Shown here in pieces: positions 48,120-58,929 of a stretch of DNA of 64,000 nucleotides (position 1 is the stretch's first letter; every line of letters starts with the position of its first letter). A program made the translations under genes and the position numbers. The notes below the pieces were generated by a model. That model had not been told where the DNA came from. It made no database searches and saw nothing but the letters and a program-made list of their open reading frames with translations. Source of the DNA: Erythroxylum novogranatense (taxonomy: Eukaryota > Streptophyta > Magnoliopsida > Malpighiales > Erythroxylaceae); the NCBI GenBank assembly GCA_029891385.1, contig CM057230.1:14273372-14337371 (forward strand), given 5' to 3'.

Positions 48120-49236
48120 ACCTTGTTTTAATTGTTTAAATTGTTTAATTGGTTCTTTATGCTTGATTGATAGCTTATTTTTTTTAAACATATAGAATTG
48201 GTCTTTAATTAGAATTTAAAAAAAAGAAATAAAAATTGAATTCGAATTAAGGTAGTAGGTGAAGTGGGATTAATGCGATAAGTGAGTATTAAATGTAAGT
48301 TAGAGGGAGTAGTTAGTGTCTTGAATGAATGGAAGAGTTGGAATTAAGTAGTTGAATGAGCCTAAGTGGAAAAAGGGCTTGAAGCCTTTGGAAAGCCCAA
48401 GAGGAGGGAGGGCTTTTAATGAAGAGTAAGTAAGTAGTGTTAGTTTAAATAAAAGATGAAAATTAGAGGGAAAGGAGTAGCATTTTCGTGAACCACCAAG
48501 AGAGGGAGAAGAAAACGAAAAAGAAGAGGAAGGAGAGAAGAAAAGAGAAGGAAAATCCAAGGGGGAAAAGAAGAGACTTTGTGGATTAAAGGAGGAAGGC
48601 AAGTTTCTAAGGTAAGATCTTTTACTTTTCTTCTTGATAGTTGAAGAGATGGTTAGAGTTGTGATGGAGAAAAGTTTAGAGAGAGAAAGTGGTAGTGAAG
48701 AAGAAGATGAATAGTGATTCTTAGGGTTTTTGGATCTTTTCTTTTAAAGGTTGAGTTTTCTAACCGATAGGATGTATGATTAGGTTAGATTGAAGCTTGA
48801 AGTAGGTTATGTCAAATTTTAGGGTTTTAAAAAGGGGAATTTCAAAATTTTAAGAGGAGATGGTAAATTGTTGATTGTTGTTTATGTTTTAGGAAATCAA
48901 AGGGCTATCCAAGAGCAAGAAGAGGGAAGCCATTAATCTTGGAAATTTCAAGATTTTATAAGGTGGGTAAAATCTTTCTAGTTATTGTGTGATGTGGGCA
49001 AATGCATGATGTGTGTATTATATGTTAAATGATTTGTATGACTTGTTGAAATGTTGATCTTAATGTGTATATGTGCATGCTAAAACAATGGAATTGGGAA
49101 TTTGACATGTTATGCATTTATAAATGCTTGACATTCTGATTATCATGCCATTAATTGAATTTTGGCATTTTGTACATGAATAGATGATTTGAGCATAAAA
49201 CTTGAGTGTGTTTGGGTAAGAGGAAACCGTTTCGTA

Positions 49237-49254
49237 GTCACGTCGACGTTGACC
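49237..49254 (+). promoter_or_regulatory. G-box/W-box-like LTR module, variant
   Basis: gtcacgtcgacgttgacc, the 3' LTR copy of 33103-33120. Confidence 0.35.
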
Positions 49255-50306
49255 TAATGCCTTCTCCCGGCAGCCCGCTTGTGGCCTATGAGATCCGAAA
49301 TGGACTCATTTCGTTCACGATGTTAACTTCGGTTTCATCGTTTTGTTCACGGGACCCTCGAGCCATTTGATGTGCATTTGCATTATGATGTGACAAGTTG
49401 CATCTTGAATTGGACCATATTCGAACTGTGATGATTATGAGATGTGTATGAATTTTGATAATTGAATTGTTTATGCAATGCATATGATTTGAGATTGTCA
49501 TTGTGAATAGTTGTGTATATGTGTCTTTGGAATGGTTGTGTGGCTCGAAGCCAATGGCTAGAAATGTTTTAGCCACTGAGCTGTCAAGCTCAGCCCATGT
49601 TTTCCCTCCCCTCAGGTGCAGATCGAGAAGATCGGTGAATCCTTGCAGGCATATGGACAGATCAGAGTGGGATTTAGCTTTTGCATTAGAAGTTTGGTTA
49701 GGTTTTGATAGCTTTACAAGCATATTAATCATGAATCATCAATTGTATTTTTGAAATTCTTGTAAAGGTTAATGATGTATTGTCAATATGTTACTAAAGC
49801 TATGAATGAGAATATTGTATGAACTCTTCTTTTGAAGTGGAAATGAATGAAGAAATTAGAAGTTCATTATGCTTGAATGGTAACCTTTGCAAACCTTGAA
49901 TGTGTTGAATATATATATATATATATATCTATTTGTTGCTTGAGAATTGTCTTTGTGATTGGTGCTGTAGACGAGTTTTGTAAATAATATTGGTTGATGT
50001 TGTTGTGCTAGGATGGTGGGGTTTGAGAATGCTGTATAGGTTTATCCTTGGCTAGTGTTAGAAGGATAATTTGTGGATGTTGGGTTGAATATATGTGATG
50101 AATGATTTGGAGTTGAATTCAATGTTGTTTGATATTGTTGGATGTGTTTGGAGTGGTTTTTATGGTGTTAGAATAGCATGTTGGAGTTGGGATGTATTTG
50201 AAGAGTGGAATTTAGGGTGATTATGAATATATATGGGGTTAGGTTGGAGTTTGGAAGCTTTGGAAAGGCTTTAAAAGGAATTTTAGAGGGTTTGGGCAGT
50301 GTGCGT

Positions 50307-50393
50307 GTCCGTTTAACGGACTTTCTCGGACGTTTTGGAGCTGTTTTGCCAGTCTGTGTCCGTTAAGCGGACATGCATGTCCGTTTAACGGAC
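50307..50393 (+). repeat. Three gtccgttwaacggac palindromes in the 3' LTR
   Basis: Copies at 50307-50321, 50358-50372 and 50379-50393. The first of the four units found in the 5' LTR has been lost by a change between two repeats. Confidence 0.85.
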
Positions 50394-51037
50394 AGCCTCG
50401 GGTGAGCTACAGTAAATTGAGATTTTGGCTAGTTTAGAGGCAGAATCTCGCTTTGAGGCCTATAATAGATGTTGTAGATCTTGATGTCTTCTTTCCAATG
50501 GCATAAGAACGAAAGCAATTGGACATTTGTATAAAAAGTTATGGCATTTGCGCCAAAACATGTTCAGTTGGAATGAGGACATGAGCATATCGGAGTCTTT
50601 CAATCATAACTTCTTCGTCCGACCTCTGAATTAAGCGATTCTTGAGGCGTTGGATTTATGACATGCTTAACTACCTCTCCACAAAAGTTGGTAATCATTG
50701 GATTTAAATCCAGAAAGTTTGATGCAAAGGAAGTGATGGGTAGTTTTGGAGGGCAGGCGTGGGCTATAAACCCACTACGATTTCTTAAGCATATCTTGGT
50801 CCATAGAGCTCTGTTTGGGGTGGTTCTTATTTCTAATTGAGCTAGAGACTAAGAGCTACCATTGTGAAGAAGTCTTTGGGGGAATTTGTGTTTCCGTCGT
50901 GTGGGTCCGCCCTTGGGCTGAGAAGTCATGCCAAGGAGGAATTTCTCCTTGGTGGTTTCCAGGTAAAGGAACTTGGAAATTCATATATGTTTTCGTCTTC
51001 GGTCCGATCGTTGGGCTTCGAAAACGGGGCCCCAACA

Positions 51038-51235
51038 CCAATCGAGTTGATTCTTGCTACAAATTAAACTAGAGACATGGAGCTACAACTTATCTAAAAG
51101 AATTAAATTTCAATTGGGCCTTAAGATTTTCAATTTTTGTACCGAATTCGGGCGTAGTATTCAGTCTTGTTATAGATGCGAGCCTTCCATGCGGTTATGT
51201 TTTCGAATGTTGGACTTCGGCAGTGGGGACCAACA
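51038..51235 (+). repeat. Gypsy-type LTR G, right end
   Basis: Continues 30700-31978 after element C. Ends cagtggggaccaaca at 51235, a plausible CA terminus like those of related LTRs here. No primer site follows. Confidence 0.5.
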
Positions 51236-51999
51236 TTATACTTTTGCATAGCCTCTCTGTCCAGTCGCTAAGAAAATGTAATATTTGAAGACTGTTTATG
51301 GTGATTTTTCATCGGATTTCAGTAATTTTTACTAAAAATCCATAATATCCATTTTCCCCCTTTTTTATACCCAAAACTCATCCAAAATTAATCTAAAAAA
51401 AATATGTAGTTTATATGAGGAAAAATTGATAACTTTGATTTATTTATAGAGAACCTTGAAAAATTCATTTAAATTCATATAATTATAGAACTGCTCTAAT
51501 ATCACATATAATTCTTAACACTAATCTTAACTATAGGCCAATATCTACCATGAACTTGTATCAACAAAGATAATGCAGAAAAAGTACCTATTTTGCTAGC
51601 CATAACTCGATGAACAAGCTTCTCAACTACTTGAATAAGCTCTTGGATACTTTGTACAAACTTTTCGACTTATAAATGAACTTCTGTAACTTTCTTTACG
51701 TTGTTATCGCCTTTTTGCACCTTTCTAAATTCGTGAACCTCCTTATGGGTTAAAGTAACCTTACATTCACAAACTTCTATCAGTAGATTGTAGGAGATCT
51801 TAGAAGTTGTTTATAGAAATCTTATTGGGCTTCTCCATCACAGGCCTAATAAATAAATCTCTCCACACTATTTATATTCTTTTTATTGAACTTTTGGCTA
51901 ATATAATTAGATCCTTTGTTGGACTCATTTATTATGTTAATCCAAATCAATTTTAATTTGTAAAAATTCATAATTAATAATTGACTAAAATGAATTTTT
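51236..51999. other. AT-rich sequence, nothing recognised
   Basis: No LTR end, protein domain or repeat that I can support. Confidence 0.5.
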
Positions 52000-52567
52000 A
52001 ATTCTAACAAGCAATGATGTACATGTATATAATATGCGGATAATAATGATGAATGGAAGGGAATTACTCAACATGAACAAAAAATACTTCATCAAGTGAA
52101 AGTGTTAGATCAGTATAAAGGAAAAGTTATAAATATTTTGATTAATGAGAAAATTAGACACAATTTCGTTAACAAGAAGTTGAAAAAAAAACGCATTTAG
52201 AGGATATAAAACTAGTCACAATTTTAGTGGGTTTAGAGTTAAAAATTAAGCGTCAAAATATGTGCAAAGGCTTAAATGGTTAATGAATGGACAACAATAT
52301 ATTAGTTGCATATTAGTCATTAACATTACATGTAGTGATATGGTTCGAGGAGTATAATAACATGCTATTTTGAATGACATTATTTCCAATTCTAAGAAAA
52401 GAGTTATACAGTTATGTAATAGAACAACTTTCCCATTATTGTTATCGGTTGAAGGAATTGGATTTGGCTAGAAGTAAGTTGTCAATAAAGGATACATATG
52501 GATTAAAACTTAGTGACTATAAGGATGTATTTGAGAAACCTTATTGGTTACAACTAATAAGGGTATA
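52000..52567 (+). pseudogene. Ancient gypsy polyprotein remnant, left part
   Basis: Decayed plus-strand coding sequence. Near 52500-52560 it reads LKLSDYKDVFEKPYWL, the protease-RT linker of gypsy elements (usual form ..F.DVFEEP..LPP). The sequence upstream (about 52010-52400) fits decayed protease or gag text but shows no sure motif. The Tat element D inserted at 52568-52572. The continuation at 62347 gives the next RT motifs in the right order, which supports the assignment. Its base composition is AT-rich, unlike element D. Confidence 0.6.
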
Positions 52568-52572
52568 GGATC

Positions 52573-53004
52573 TGGTCGGGTCGGTCGAATTGGGCCCGAA
52601 CCTAATCACAACAATCTACAGGCCGATCAGTTGATCTCTCAAAGATGGGTCTCACACCCATTGGTTAATCCGGGCCCGATCCACACATCCATGGCCCATT
52701 AGCTGGAGAAAACCTTCCATGCAGAAGTAGAACTCTACGTAAAGACCTAGCCCTAGCGTCCATCCCATATATAAGGTATGATTTCATCATAACAGAGGTA
52801 CGTAACCATAATTCTACTCTTTTCTATATACGGCGACTTCACCTTCACCGGAAAAGACTAACTTGAGCGTCGGAGGGGCTAATCGGGACCTAACCCCGAC
52901 GTGCCTTCTTTATTTTGCAGGGATATTCACGTCGAAGTTACTACGACAAGCGATCGACTCCATGGATCCAAGCAGCAGCGTTGATTCGCGAATCTGGCGA
53001 ACCA
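52573..53004 (+). repeat. 5' LTR of Tat element D
   Basis: 432 bases, tggtcggg...gaacca. Its ends match those of 61904-62341. Confidence 0.9.
52767..52775 (+). promoter_or_regulatory. TATA box in the LTR of element D
   Basis: atatataag in a GC-richer context, repeated at 62098-62106 in the 3' LTR. Likely core promoter; transcription would start within the next 25-35 bases. Inferred from sequence only. Confidence 0.5.
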
Positions 53005-53006
53005 AT

Positions 53007-53018
53007 TGGTACCCACCG
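53007..53018 (+). other. Primer-binding site of element D
   Basis: tggtacccaccg, two bases after the LTR. Tat-group elements commonly carry tggcgcccaccg here as I recall, so gc to ta changes are likely. About 395 bases of leader without a clear gene follow. Confidence 0.6.
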
Positions 53019-53413
53019 TGGGGCCCGACTTGAGGCACCACGTCCGTAAGCTTCTGAATCGGTCGGTAGCAAAGAATAAACCTGATATATTGTCGCGGCT
53101 CTGGCGATGCAACGTATGGGTTTACAGTTACCTGCAATCCTGTCGCCTGCACATCATGTTTCCCACATGGAATCTTGCACCGAATGATCAACCGCAACCT
53201 CGAACCTTGGAGCAAGAAGAGCGAGTGCGACCACGGAGGATACGCGAAACCAAAATGTGCTCGAACCTCGGTGCCTCTCGATGCAGATCCTCTTTCGCTG
53301 CATACACCTCCTCACCCAGCAGATTGAGAAGCGGGTGACTGTTGATTCGCGAGATCTTGCAGTCTCGGTAAGACTGGCAATGTCCGTCTGTAAATGCTAC
53401 CTGCAGATCAAAG

Positions 53414-54463
53414 ATGACAACCGATTGCCACCCGACCGAAGACCTAGAGAAAATCGTGGACGATCGGATTAACGCAGACATGAACATCCGCCCAGATCGC
53501 CCGACAACACAGCACAGCTCTCCCTTTACCTCGGGAATCTTGGATAGCCTTCCGGCGCTCTGCACCAAAATACCAACGCTTGAAAAATACACTGGAAAGA
53601 CCGACCCCCTGGACTACCTACAGAACTTCCAATCCATGATGAATCTACATTGCGTTCCGGACGCCATTCAGTGTAAGGCATTCTGTACAGCCTTCCAAAA
53701 GGGAGCTCGGCGATGGTTGATAGCTTTGCCTCGAGTCAGTATCACATGTTTTAAAGATTTGAGTTATTATTCTGAACGATTAAGTAACAATAGCGCAGAA
53801 GACGGCCTTGAAGTGATGCATTGACACAAGGAGGAGCGAGCCTACGAAATTCATCACTCGGTTCAATAATGAAGCGGTCGAGGTCCCGTCCTCACTTGCT
53901 CGTCAATGTTAGCAGCGCTTATGAACAACACGAGGGATGAAGAGTTCAAAAATTCGTTAGCCCTCGATCAACCCCGATCCGTTCAGGAAATAAGAAACAG
54001 GGCGGATAGGTACATTCAGCTTGAAGACATGCTGAAAAATACGAGGCGTCGGATAGATGATTGCTTGCCAAATGACAGAGCGGGTGGTTCACACAAGTGA
54101 CAAAAAGGCCAGTCGAGCTGAAGAAAGCCAACCGATCGACAGGGATATCGACAGGAGTTCACCCCGCTCAATAGACGATATGCAGAAGTACTCGCAGCCA
54201 TAAGAGCGGACGGGGAAACTATCCGAGAACCCGAAAAGATGAAGACTCCCTCCAAGGATAGAAACCCCAATTTATATTGTCATTTCCACAAAGACATCGG
54301 TCATGACACGGAACATTGTCGGCAGTTGAAAAGAGAGATCGAATCCCTCATCCAAAGGGGAAGGTTGAGCCGATTTGTGAAGCACGAGCAAAATGCCGAC
54401 CGAGATAACGAGTATAAGCCCTGGTCGGTTCGACAACAGACGGTAGTATGGGAGACGAAATGA
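53414..54463 (+). pseudogene. gag of Tat element D
   Basis: Capsid protein in three frames. Part 1 (53414-53824) holds the retrotransposon gag domain with DPLDYLQNFQSMMNLH, IQCKAFCTAFQKGARRWL and CFKDLSYYSERL. Part 2 (53906-54100) continues with an NRADRYIQLEDMLKN segment. Part 3 (54239-54463) has the Tat-type zinc segment CHFHKDIGHDTEHC (Cys-X2-His-X4-His-X4-Cys) followed by QLKREIESLIQRGRLSRFV. The start is uncertain: a Met at 53414 is open, but the true start may lie further upstream in the broken leader. Two frameshifts separate the parts. Confidence 0.8.
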
Positions 54464-54659
54464 TAGAAATGGTGAAGGTCGGTAGAACGCCAATACAGAT
54501 GACCGTCGCGAATTGAGAGGTCGATCCAGGCCGGCGGCAGTGAATGTTGGGCGAGATGACCGACGGTAAGGGTCATTAATATGATATTTGGTGGAAGCAT
54601 AGCGGGGGATCACCGATAAAGGAAGAAAGAGATATGCCAAACAGGTCGATAAAGATTCG

Positions 54660-55149
54660 TCAATCAAAAGAAAGAGAGAGATTGATGGGATGATATCGTT
54701 CGACGGGTCTGACCTTGATGGTGTAAGTTTTCCTCATGACGACGCGCTTGTCGTAACTCTAAACATGGACGACAACTAGGTGAAGCGGGTAATGATTGAT
54801 ACGGGCAGCTCGGTCGACCTACTATATTATGATGCCTTCAAGCAGATGGAAGTACCCGAAGATCGGCTACTGCCTATAGACGGACCTATCAAAGGGGTAA
54901 TTGTAGCCTCAGCCTACCCGTTCGCCCGAGTATACTTAAAAGTGAAATTCGAGCAAAGGCCGTGTCAAATAGAGAGGGATGTTGAATTCCTAGTCGTGAA
55001 GTTCCAAGGGGCCTACAACGCAATAATCGGACGAGCTATCAAGAACGCCCTCAGAGCGGTCGTCTCCACCTATTACCAAGTGATGAAGTTTCCAACGCCC
55101 TGAGGAGTTGGTGTTGTTAGAGGTCAACAAAGAATCGCTATAGAATGCT
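54660..55149 (+). pseudogene. Protease of Tat element D
   Basis: Aspartic protease that would cut the polyprotein. The core frame 54780-55103 has MIDTGSSVDLLYYDAFKQM with the catalytic D-T-G intact, and YNAIIGRAIKNALRAVVSTY near its end, matching the Tat protease. A TAG at 54778-54780 interrupts the frame just before it. The FDGSDLDGVSFPHDDALVVT-like lead-in is upstream at about 54700-54760. After 55103 the protease-RT linker (KFPTP..GVGVVRG) continues in a shifted frame to about 55149 and stops where the tRNA-like module begins. Confidence 0.85.
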
Positions 55150-55151
55150 AT

Positions 55152-55302
55152 TGGCTCAATGGTAAGAGGTGTTCGCTTAAAGCGAAGCAAAACCTTGAGG
55201 TCTTGGGTTCAAGCCGTGGCTCACCCTTGACCAAAGAGGACAATACCTGGAGTGATGGCGGTAGAGGCCGGGCTTTACTGTAGTGGTCGCGTGGCCAGAG
55301 TT
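55152..55302 (+). repeat. tRNA-like (SINE-like) module at the position of the missing RT
   Basis: Box A-like tggctcaatgg at 55152-55162 and box B-like ggttcaagccg at 55206-55216 in the same direction, with gaggtcttgggttcaagcc typical of plant tRNA-derived SINE heads. It is not a proper tRNA: the arms do not close, and box A and box B are about 54 bases apart. Downstream sequence to 55302 is unclassified. The module sits exactly where about 0.7 kb of RT should be. No poly-A end or target duplication was seen. Confidence 0.45.
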
Positions 55303-55563
55303 TACGGACCCTACAATAAATGCCTCCCATTTTTCAAAATTTTGAGGAAAGCGAATGTGACCCAGTTCCAATGGCCGGATGAATGCGAGAAAGCTTTTCA
55401 ACACCTAAAGCAATACTTGTCTAGCCCGCCTATCCTGCAAAGCCCGGTTGAGGGAGAGAATCTGATTTTATACTTGGCGATTCTGGAAGGTCGATCGGTA
55501 GAAGATTTATTCGATCGGAGGGAAGCGAACAACACCCTATCTACTACGTCAGCAAAGTGTTGA
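55303..55563 (+). pseudogene. RT thumb/connection of Tat element D
   Basis: Last part of the missing RT. It starts with YNKCLPFFKILRKANVTQFQ, then WPDECEKAFQHLKQYLSSPP and ENLILYLAI (about 55310-55485). This is the segment between the RT palm and RNase H in Tat elements. The catalytic RT palm with its YVDD-type motif is absent upstream. The frame continues to 55563 but goes off near 55490, and the next frame (from 55557) takes over with the RNase H. Role inferred from position; it cannot act without the palm. Confidence 0.8.
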
Positions 55564-56585
55564 CCGGACCGGAAACGAGGTATGCGCCTATAGAGAAACT
55601 AGCCCTCTCCTTGATAATGGCAGCCCGGAAGCTAAGACCCTACTTTCAAAGTCATACCATTGAGGTTTGGACTGACCAACCCCTCAGGCAGTGCCTTCAA
55701 AAGCACGAAACTTTGGGTCGACTAATAAAGTGGGCGGTAGAGTTGGGAGAATTCGACATACAATATAAGCCTCGGACGACGATTAAGGCACAGGTGTTGG
55801 CGGACTTCATCGCAGAGATGAGCCAGCCTAGCTCGAAGGATGAGCAATTCCCAGCCTGGAGCTTGTTCGTTGATGGGTCGTCCAACGCCGAAGGATATGG
55901 AGCAGGAATGGTATTAATCGACCCACATACGGAAGAGAAGGTGGAATACGCCCTTCGGCTAGAATTCAAGGCCTCCAATAACGAAGCAGAATATGAGGCT
56001 CTGATAGCCGGTCTCCAACTGGCTAAGGAAATGGAAGTGAAGCATTTAAAGACATATAGCGATAGCCAAGTGGTGGTCGACCAAGTCACTGGGCAGTATG
56101 AAGCCAAGGGGAACAGCATGATCGAGTATTTGGAGCTAGTAAAGCGGGAGGTAAGCAATTTCGAGCAGTACACGATCAACAGCATAGAACGAGCTCAAAA
56201 TGCTAAAGCGGGCGCGCTCTCCAAAATGGCCTCATATCGAGATGCCAAAAATAACATTCTAGTTGAACGACTAGACCGTCCTAGCATTAAAAAAACCAAG
56301 GAAGTGCTTGAGGTAAATGCCGATCGATCGAGTTGGATGGAACCGATTAGACGGTATCTCTTAGAGGGAACACAACCGCAAGAAACCTCAGAAGCCAAGA
56401 AATTGAGAATAAAGGCGGTCGAATACGTGATCATGAATGATGCCCTGTACAAGCGATCTTATGACTGGCCACTACTGCGATGCTTAAACGAAGAAGAGGC
56501 AGAACAAGCAATGGAGGAAGTCCACGAAAGGATGTGTGGCAACCACGTAGGAGGTAGAATGTTAGCCCATAGGCTGATTAGATAG
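55557..56585 (+). CDS. Dual RNase H region of Tat element D (RNase H plus archaeal-type RNase H)
   Basis: 342 codons open. The first domain (residues about 1-95) is the remnant of the gypsy RNase H: GPETRYAPIEKLALSLIMAA, WTDQPLRQCLQKHETLGRL and VLADFIAEM. The second (about 100-240) is the additional archaeal-type RNase H of the Tat lineage: FVDGSSNAEGYGAGMVLIDP (first Asp), NNEAEYEALIAGLQLAKEM (Glu) and TYSDSQVVVDQVTGQY (Asp), all three acidic residues kept. The rest leads into the integrase zinc finger, ending at VGGRMLAHRLIR, where a TAG (56583-56585) separates it from the next frame. The extra domain is thought to have taken over RNase H activity in this group. Confidence 0.88.
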   Translation: MLTGPETRYAPIEKLALSLIMAARKLRPYFQSHTIEVWTDQPLRQCLQKHETLGRLIKWAVELGEFDIQYKPRTTIKAQVLADFIAEMSQPSSKDEQFPAWSLFVDGSSNAEGYGAGMVLIDPHTEEKVEYALRLEFKASNNEAEYEALIAGLQLAKEMEVKHLKTYSDSQVVVDQVTGQYEAKGNSMIEYLELVKREVSNFEQYTINSIERAQNAKAGALSKMASYRDAKNNILVERLDRPSIKKTKEVLEVNADRSSWMEPIRRYLLEGTQPQETSEAKKLRIKAVEYVIMNDALYKRSYDWPLLRCLNEEEAEQAMEEVHERMCGNHVGGRMLAHRLIR

Positions 56586-56603
56586 GGATATTATTGGCCG
56601 ACA

Positions 56604-57560
56604 ATGAGGAAGGACTGCCAGGAGAAGGTCGACCGATGTGAGGCTTGCCAGAAGAATAGCAGTCTATGTCATCAGCCAATCGAGAGGATGCAAATCGTGA
56701 GTCATCCTATTCCTTTCGCTCAATGGGGAATGGATATACTGGGGCCCTTCCCTCTCGGTCCCGGACAGAAGAAGTTCCTGATAGTGGCAGTGGAGTACTT
56801 CACCAAATGGGTAGAAGCGGAGGCGGTCGCTATAATCACTGAACAGAAGGTGGAAAGTTTCGTAAAGAAAAATATACTATGTCGCTTTGGGATGCCTATG
56901 GTGCTAGTTACGGACAATGGCCGACAATTTGATAACAATAAGTTCAGAGATTTCTGCGATCGACTAAAGATAAGGCTACAGTTGACCTCAGTAGCCCACC
57001 CTCAAAGCAACGGTCTCGCAGAAAACACAAACAAAAAGATAATAAGTGCTCTTAAGAAGCGCCTAGACGGACGAAAGACTTGGGTGGAAGAGCTTGACGA
57101 AGTGTTGTGGGCATACAGGACCACACCAAACGGAGCCACAGGGGAAACACCGTTCAGGATGACCTTTGGGGCAGAAGCCTTGGTCCCCGTAGAAGTGATC
57201 TTGCACAACCAAAGGGTGTCGAACTATGACGAAGAACAAAATGATGAAGCCCGCAGAGCGAAACTCGTTCTCCTCAGTGAAGATAGAGAAAGGGCAGTTG
57301 CTCGTTCGGAAGCCATCAGGCAAAAAGTGACCAAATTCTACAACAGAAGGGTAAAGCCGAGCGATGTAAAGGTAGGTGGGTACGTCCTACGAAAGGCCGA
57401 GGTGGCTGGGAAGCATCCCGGAAAGCTCGGACAGGCGTGGGAAGGATCCTATCGAGTGATCAAGCAAGCCGGGCATGGCTCTTACATCCTACGCGATGTG
57501 AAAGGGAAGGTTCTACCAAGGCCTTGGAATTCTCAAAACTTGAAGGCGTTTTACCAATAG
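56604..57560 (+). CDS. Integrase of Tat element D
   Basis: 318 codons, the best-preserved gene in the window. Residues 1-20 hold CEACQKNSSLCHQ, the end of the HHCC finger; its His part is in the previous frame before a single stop. The core has WGMDILGPFPLGPGQKKF (first Asp), VTDNGRQFDNNKFRDFC (second Asp) and HPQSNGLAENTNKKI (Glu), so the DD35E triad is complete. WAYRTTPNGATGETPF and FGAEALVPVE are typical Tat segments. The C-terminus ends with GSYILRDVKGKVLPRPWNSQ and NLKAFYQ, the usual Tat end, and no chromodomain. It catalyses strand transfer of element DNA into chromosomes. Confidence 0.92.
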   Translation: MRKDCQEKVDRCEACQKNSSLCHQPIERMQIVSHPIPFAQWGMDILGPFPLGPGQKKFLIVAVEYFTKWVEAEAVAIITEQKVESFVKKNILCRFGMPMVLVTDNGRQFDNNKFRDFCDRLKIRLQLTSVAHPQSNGLAENTNKKIISALKKRLDGRKTWVEELDEVLWAYRTTPNGATGETPFRMTFGAEALVPVEVILHNQRVSNYDEEQNDEARRAKLVLLSEDRERAVARSEAIRQKVTKFYNRRVKPSDVKVGGYVLRKAEVAGKHPGKLGQAWEGSYRVIKQAGHGSYILRDVKGKVLPRPWNSQNLKAFYQ

Positions 57561-57774
57561 ATAAGATTTATTTTAGTTAGTCTTTGCTTATTACTTTTTT
57601 TGTATACAACACGTGGGAACCTTTTTCCTGTCCCTGCCAGATTGGTTTTTTAACGACCCACGTCTTCATTATCATCAATAAAGGGGTTTTCAGATTTTTT
57701 GGCAACAAAAAGTTCCATTATATGTGGCAAAGAGTAGAAAATCCAATCAGCCATCGTTCGGCATCTCCATAGAT

Positions 57775-58790
57775 CGACTACGGTCGGTCGGGTCGCCAAG
57801 ACAAGATCTTTGGGACCCTTGCTCGGCCTCGACATAGATCGACTACGGTCGATCGGGTCACCAAGACAAGATCCTTAGGACCTTCGCTCGGCCTCGACAT
57901 AGATCGACTACGGTCGATCGGTCGCCAAGACAAGATCCTTGGGACCTTCGCTCGGCCTCGACATAGATCGACTACAGTCGATCGGTCGCCAAGACAAGAT
58001 CCTGGGACCTCGCCGCCTACCGACATAGATCGACTACGGCCGATCGGTTGCCAAGACAAGATCCTTGGGACCTCGCCGGCCTCGACATAGATCGACTACG
58101 GTCGATCGATCGCCAAGACAAGATCCTTGGGACCATCGCTCGGCCTCGACATAGATCGACTACGGTCGATCGGTCGCCAAGACAAGATCGCGGGACCATC
58201 GCTCTACCGACATAGATCGACTACGGTCGATCGGTCGCCAAGACAAGATCCTGGGACCATCGCAAGCCTCGACATAGATCGACTACGGTCGATCGGTGCC
58301 AAGACAAGATCGCGGGACCATCGCTCGCCTCGACATAGATCAACTACGATCGATCGATCGCCAAGACAAAATCGCTTGGGACCATCGCTCGGCCTCGACA
58401 TAGATCGACTACGGTCGATCGATCGTGAGACAACATCCTTGGGACCATCGCTCGGCCTCGACATAGATCGACTACGGTCGATCGATCGCCAAGACAACAT
58501 CCTTGGGACTATCGCTCGGCCTCGACATAGATCGACTACGGTCGATCGGTCGCCAAGACAAGATCCTTGGGACCATCGCTCGGTCTCGACATAGATCGAC
58601 TACGGTCGATCGGTCGCCAAGACAAGATCCTTGGGACCATCGCTCGGTCTCGACATAGATCGACTACGGTCGATCGGTCGCCAAGACAAGATCCTTGGGA
58701 CTATCGCTCGACCTCGACATAGATCGACTACGGTCGATCGGTCGCCAAGACAAGATCCTTGGGACCTCGACCCGGCCTCGACTATAAGTC
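57775..58790 (+). repeat. 64-bp tandem repeat in Tat element D
   Basis: About 16 units containing catagatcgactacggtcga, then tcggtcgccaagacaagatc and cttgggaccatcgctcggcc. Typical spacing is 64 bases (for example 57898 to 57962), with some units 61-65. Rich in gatc and cgatcg. Most variation lies in the cttgggacc..cgctcggcc half. It lies between integrase and antisense ORF, where Tat elements often carry variable tandem repeats. Confidence 0.95.
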
Positions 58791-58929
58791 GACCGGCATC
58801 TTCATCAAATCCCACTATACGCCAAAAGTAAAGAACATAAACGCGGAAAATGACTTCAAAAATGAAGGACAAAAGAAAAAATTTCATTCCTTTAAATCTA
58901 CCCTGGTCACAAGCCCGACTAGGTGAGCT

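Larger units (their letters stand above)
31979..51037 (+). mobile_element. Ty3/gypsy Tekay-type chromovirus C, carrying nested copia B2
   Basis: LTRs start tgttagaccttg (31979 and 48114). The 3' LTR ends ggccccaaca at 51037. The flanking duplication is ccaat (31974-31978 and 51038-51042). Copia B2 sits inside the 5' LTR. Between 44464 and the zinc knuckle a deletion removed the last 17 bases of the 5' LTR, the primer site and most of gag. Protease, RT, RNase H, integrase with a GPY-type end, a chromodomain and a polypurine tract remain. The chromodomain and long LTRs place it with Tekay/Del chromoviruses. The two LTRs are almost identical over long stretches, so C inserted recently, and B2 still later. 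Confidence 0.93.
48114..51037 (+). repeat. 3' LTR of element C
   Basis: 2924 bases, tgttagac...cccaaca, uninterrupted. Serves as reference for the split 5' LTR. One palindrome unit (about 22 bases) is missing compared with the 5' LTR. Confidence 0.93.

Noticed and set aside
55141..55220. Functional tRNA gene
   Set aside because: Box A- and box B-like words are present, but no acceptor stem or proper anticodon arm can be formed; a SINE-like origin fits better.
58127..58594. 155-codon repetitive frame in the 64-bp satellite, with long antisense frames at 57778-58500
   Set aside because: Produced by tandem repeats poor in stop words; both strands are open and unit-length changes break the frames.
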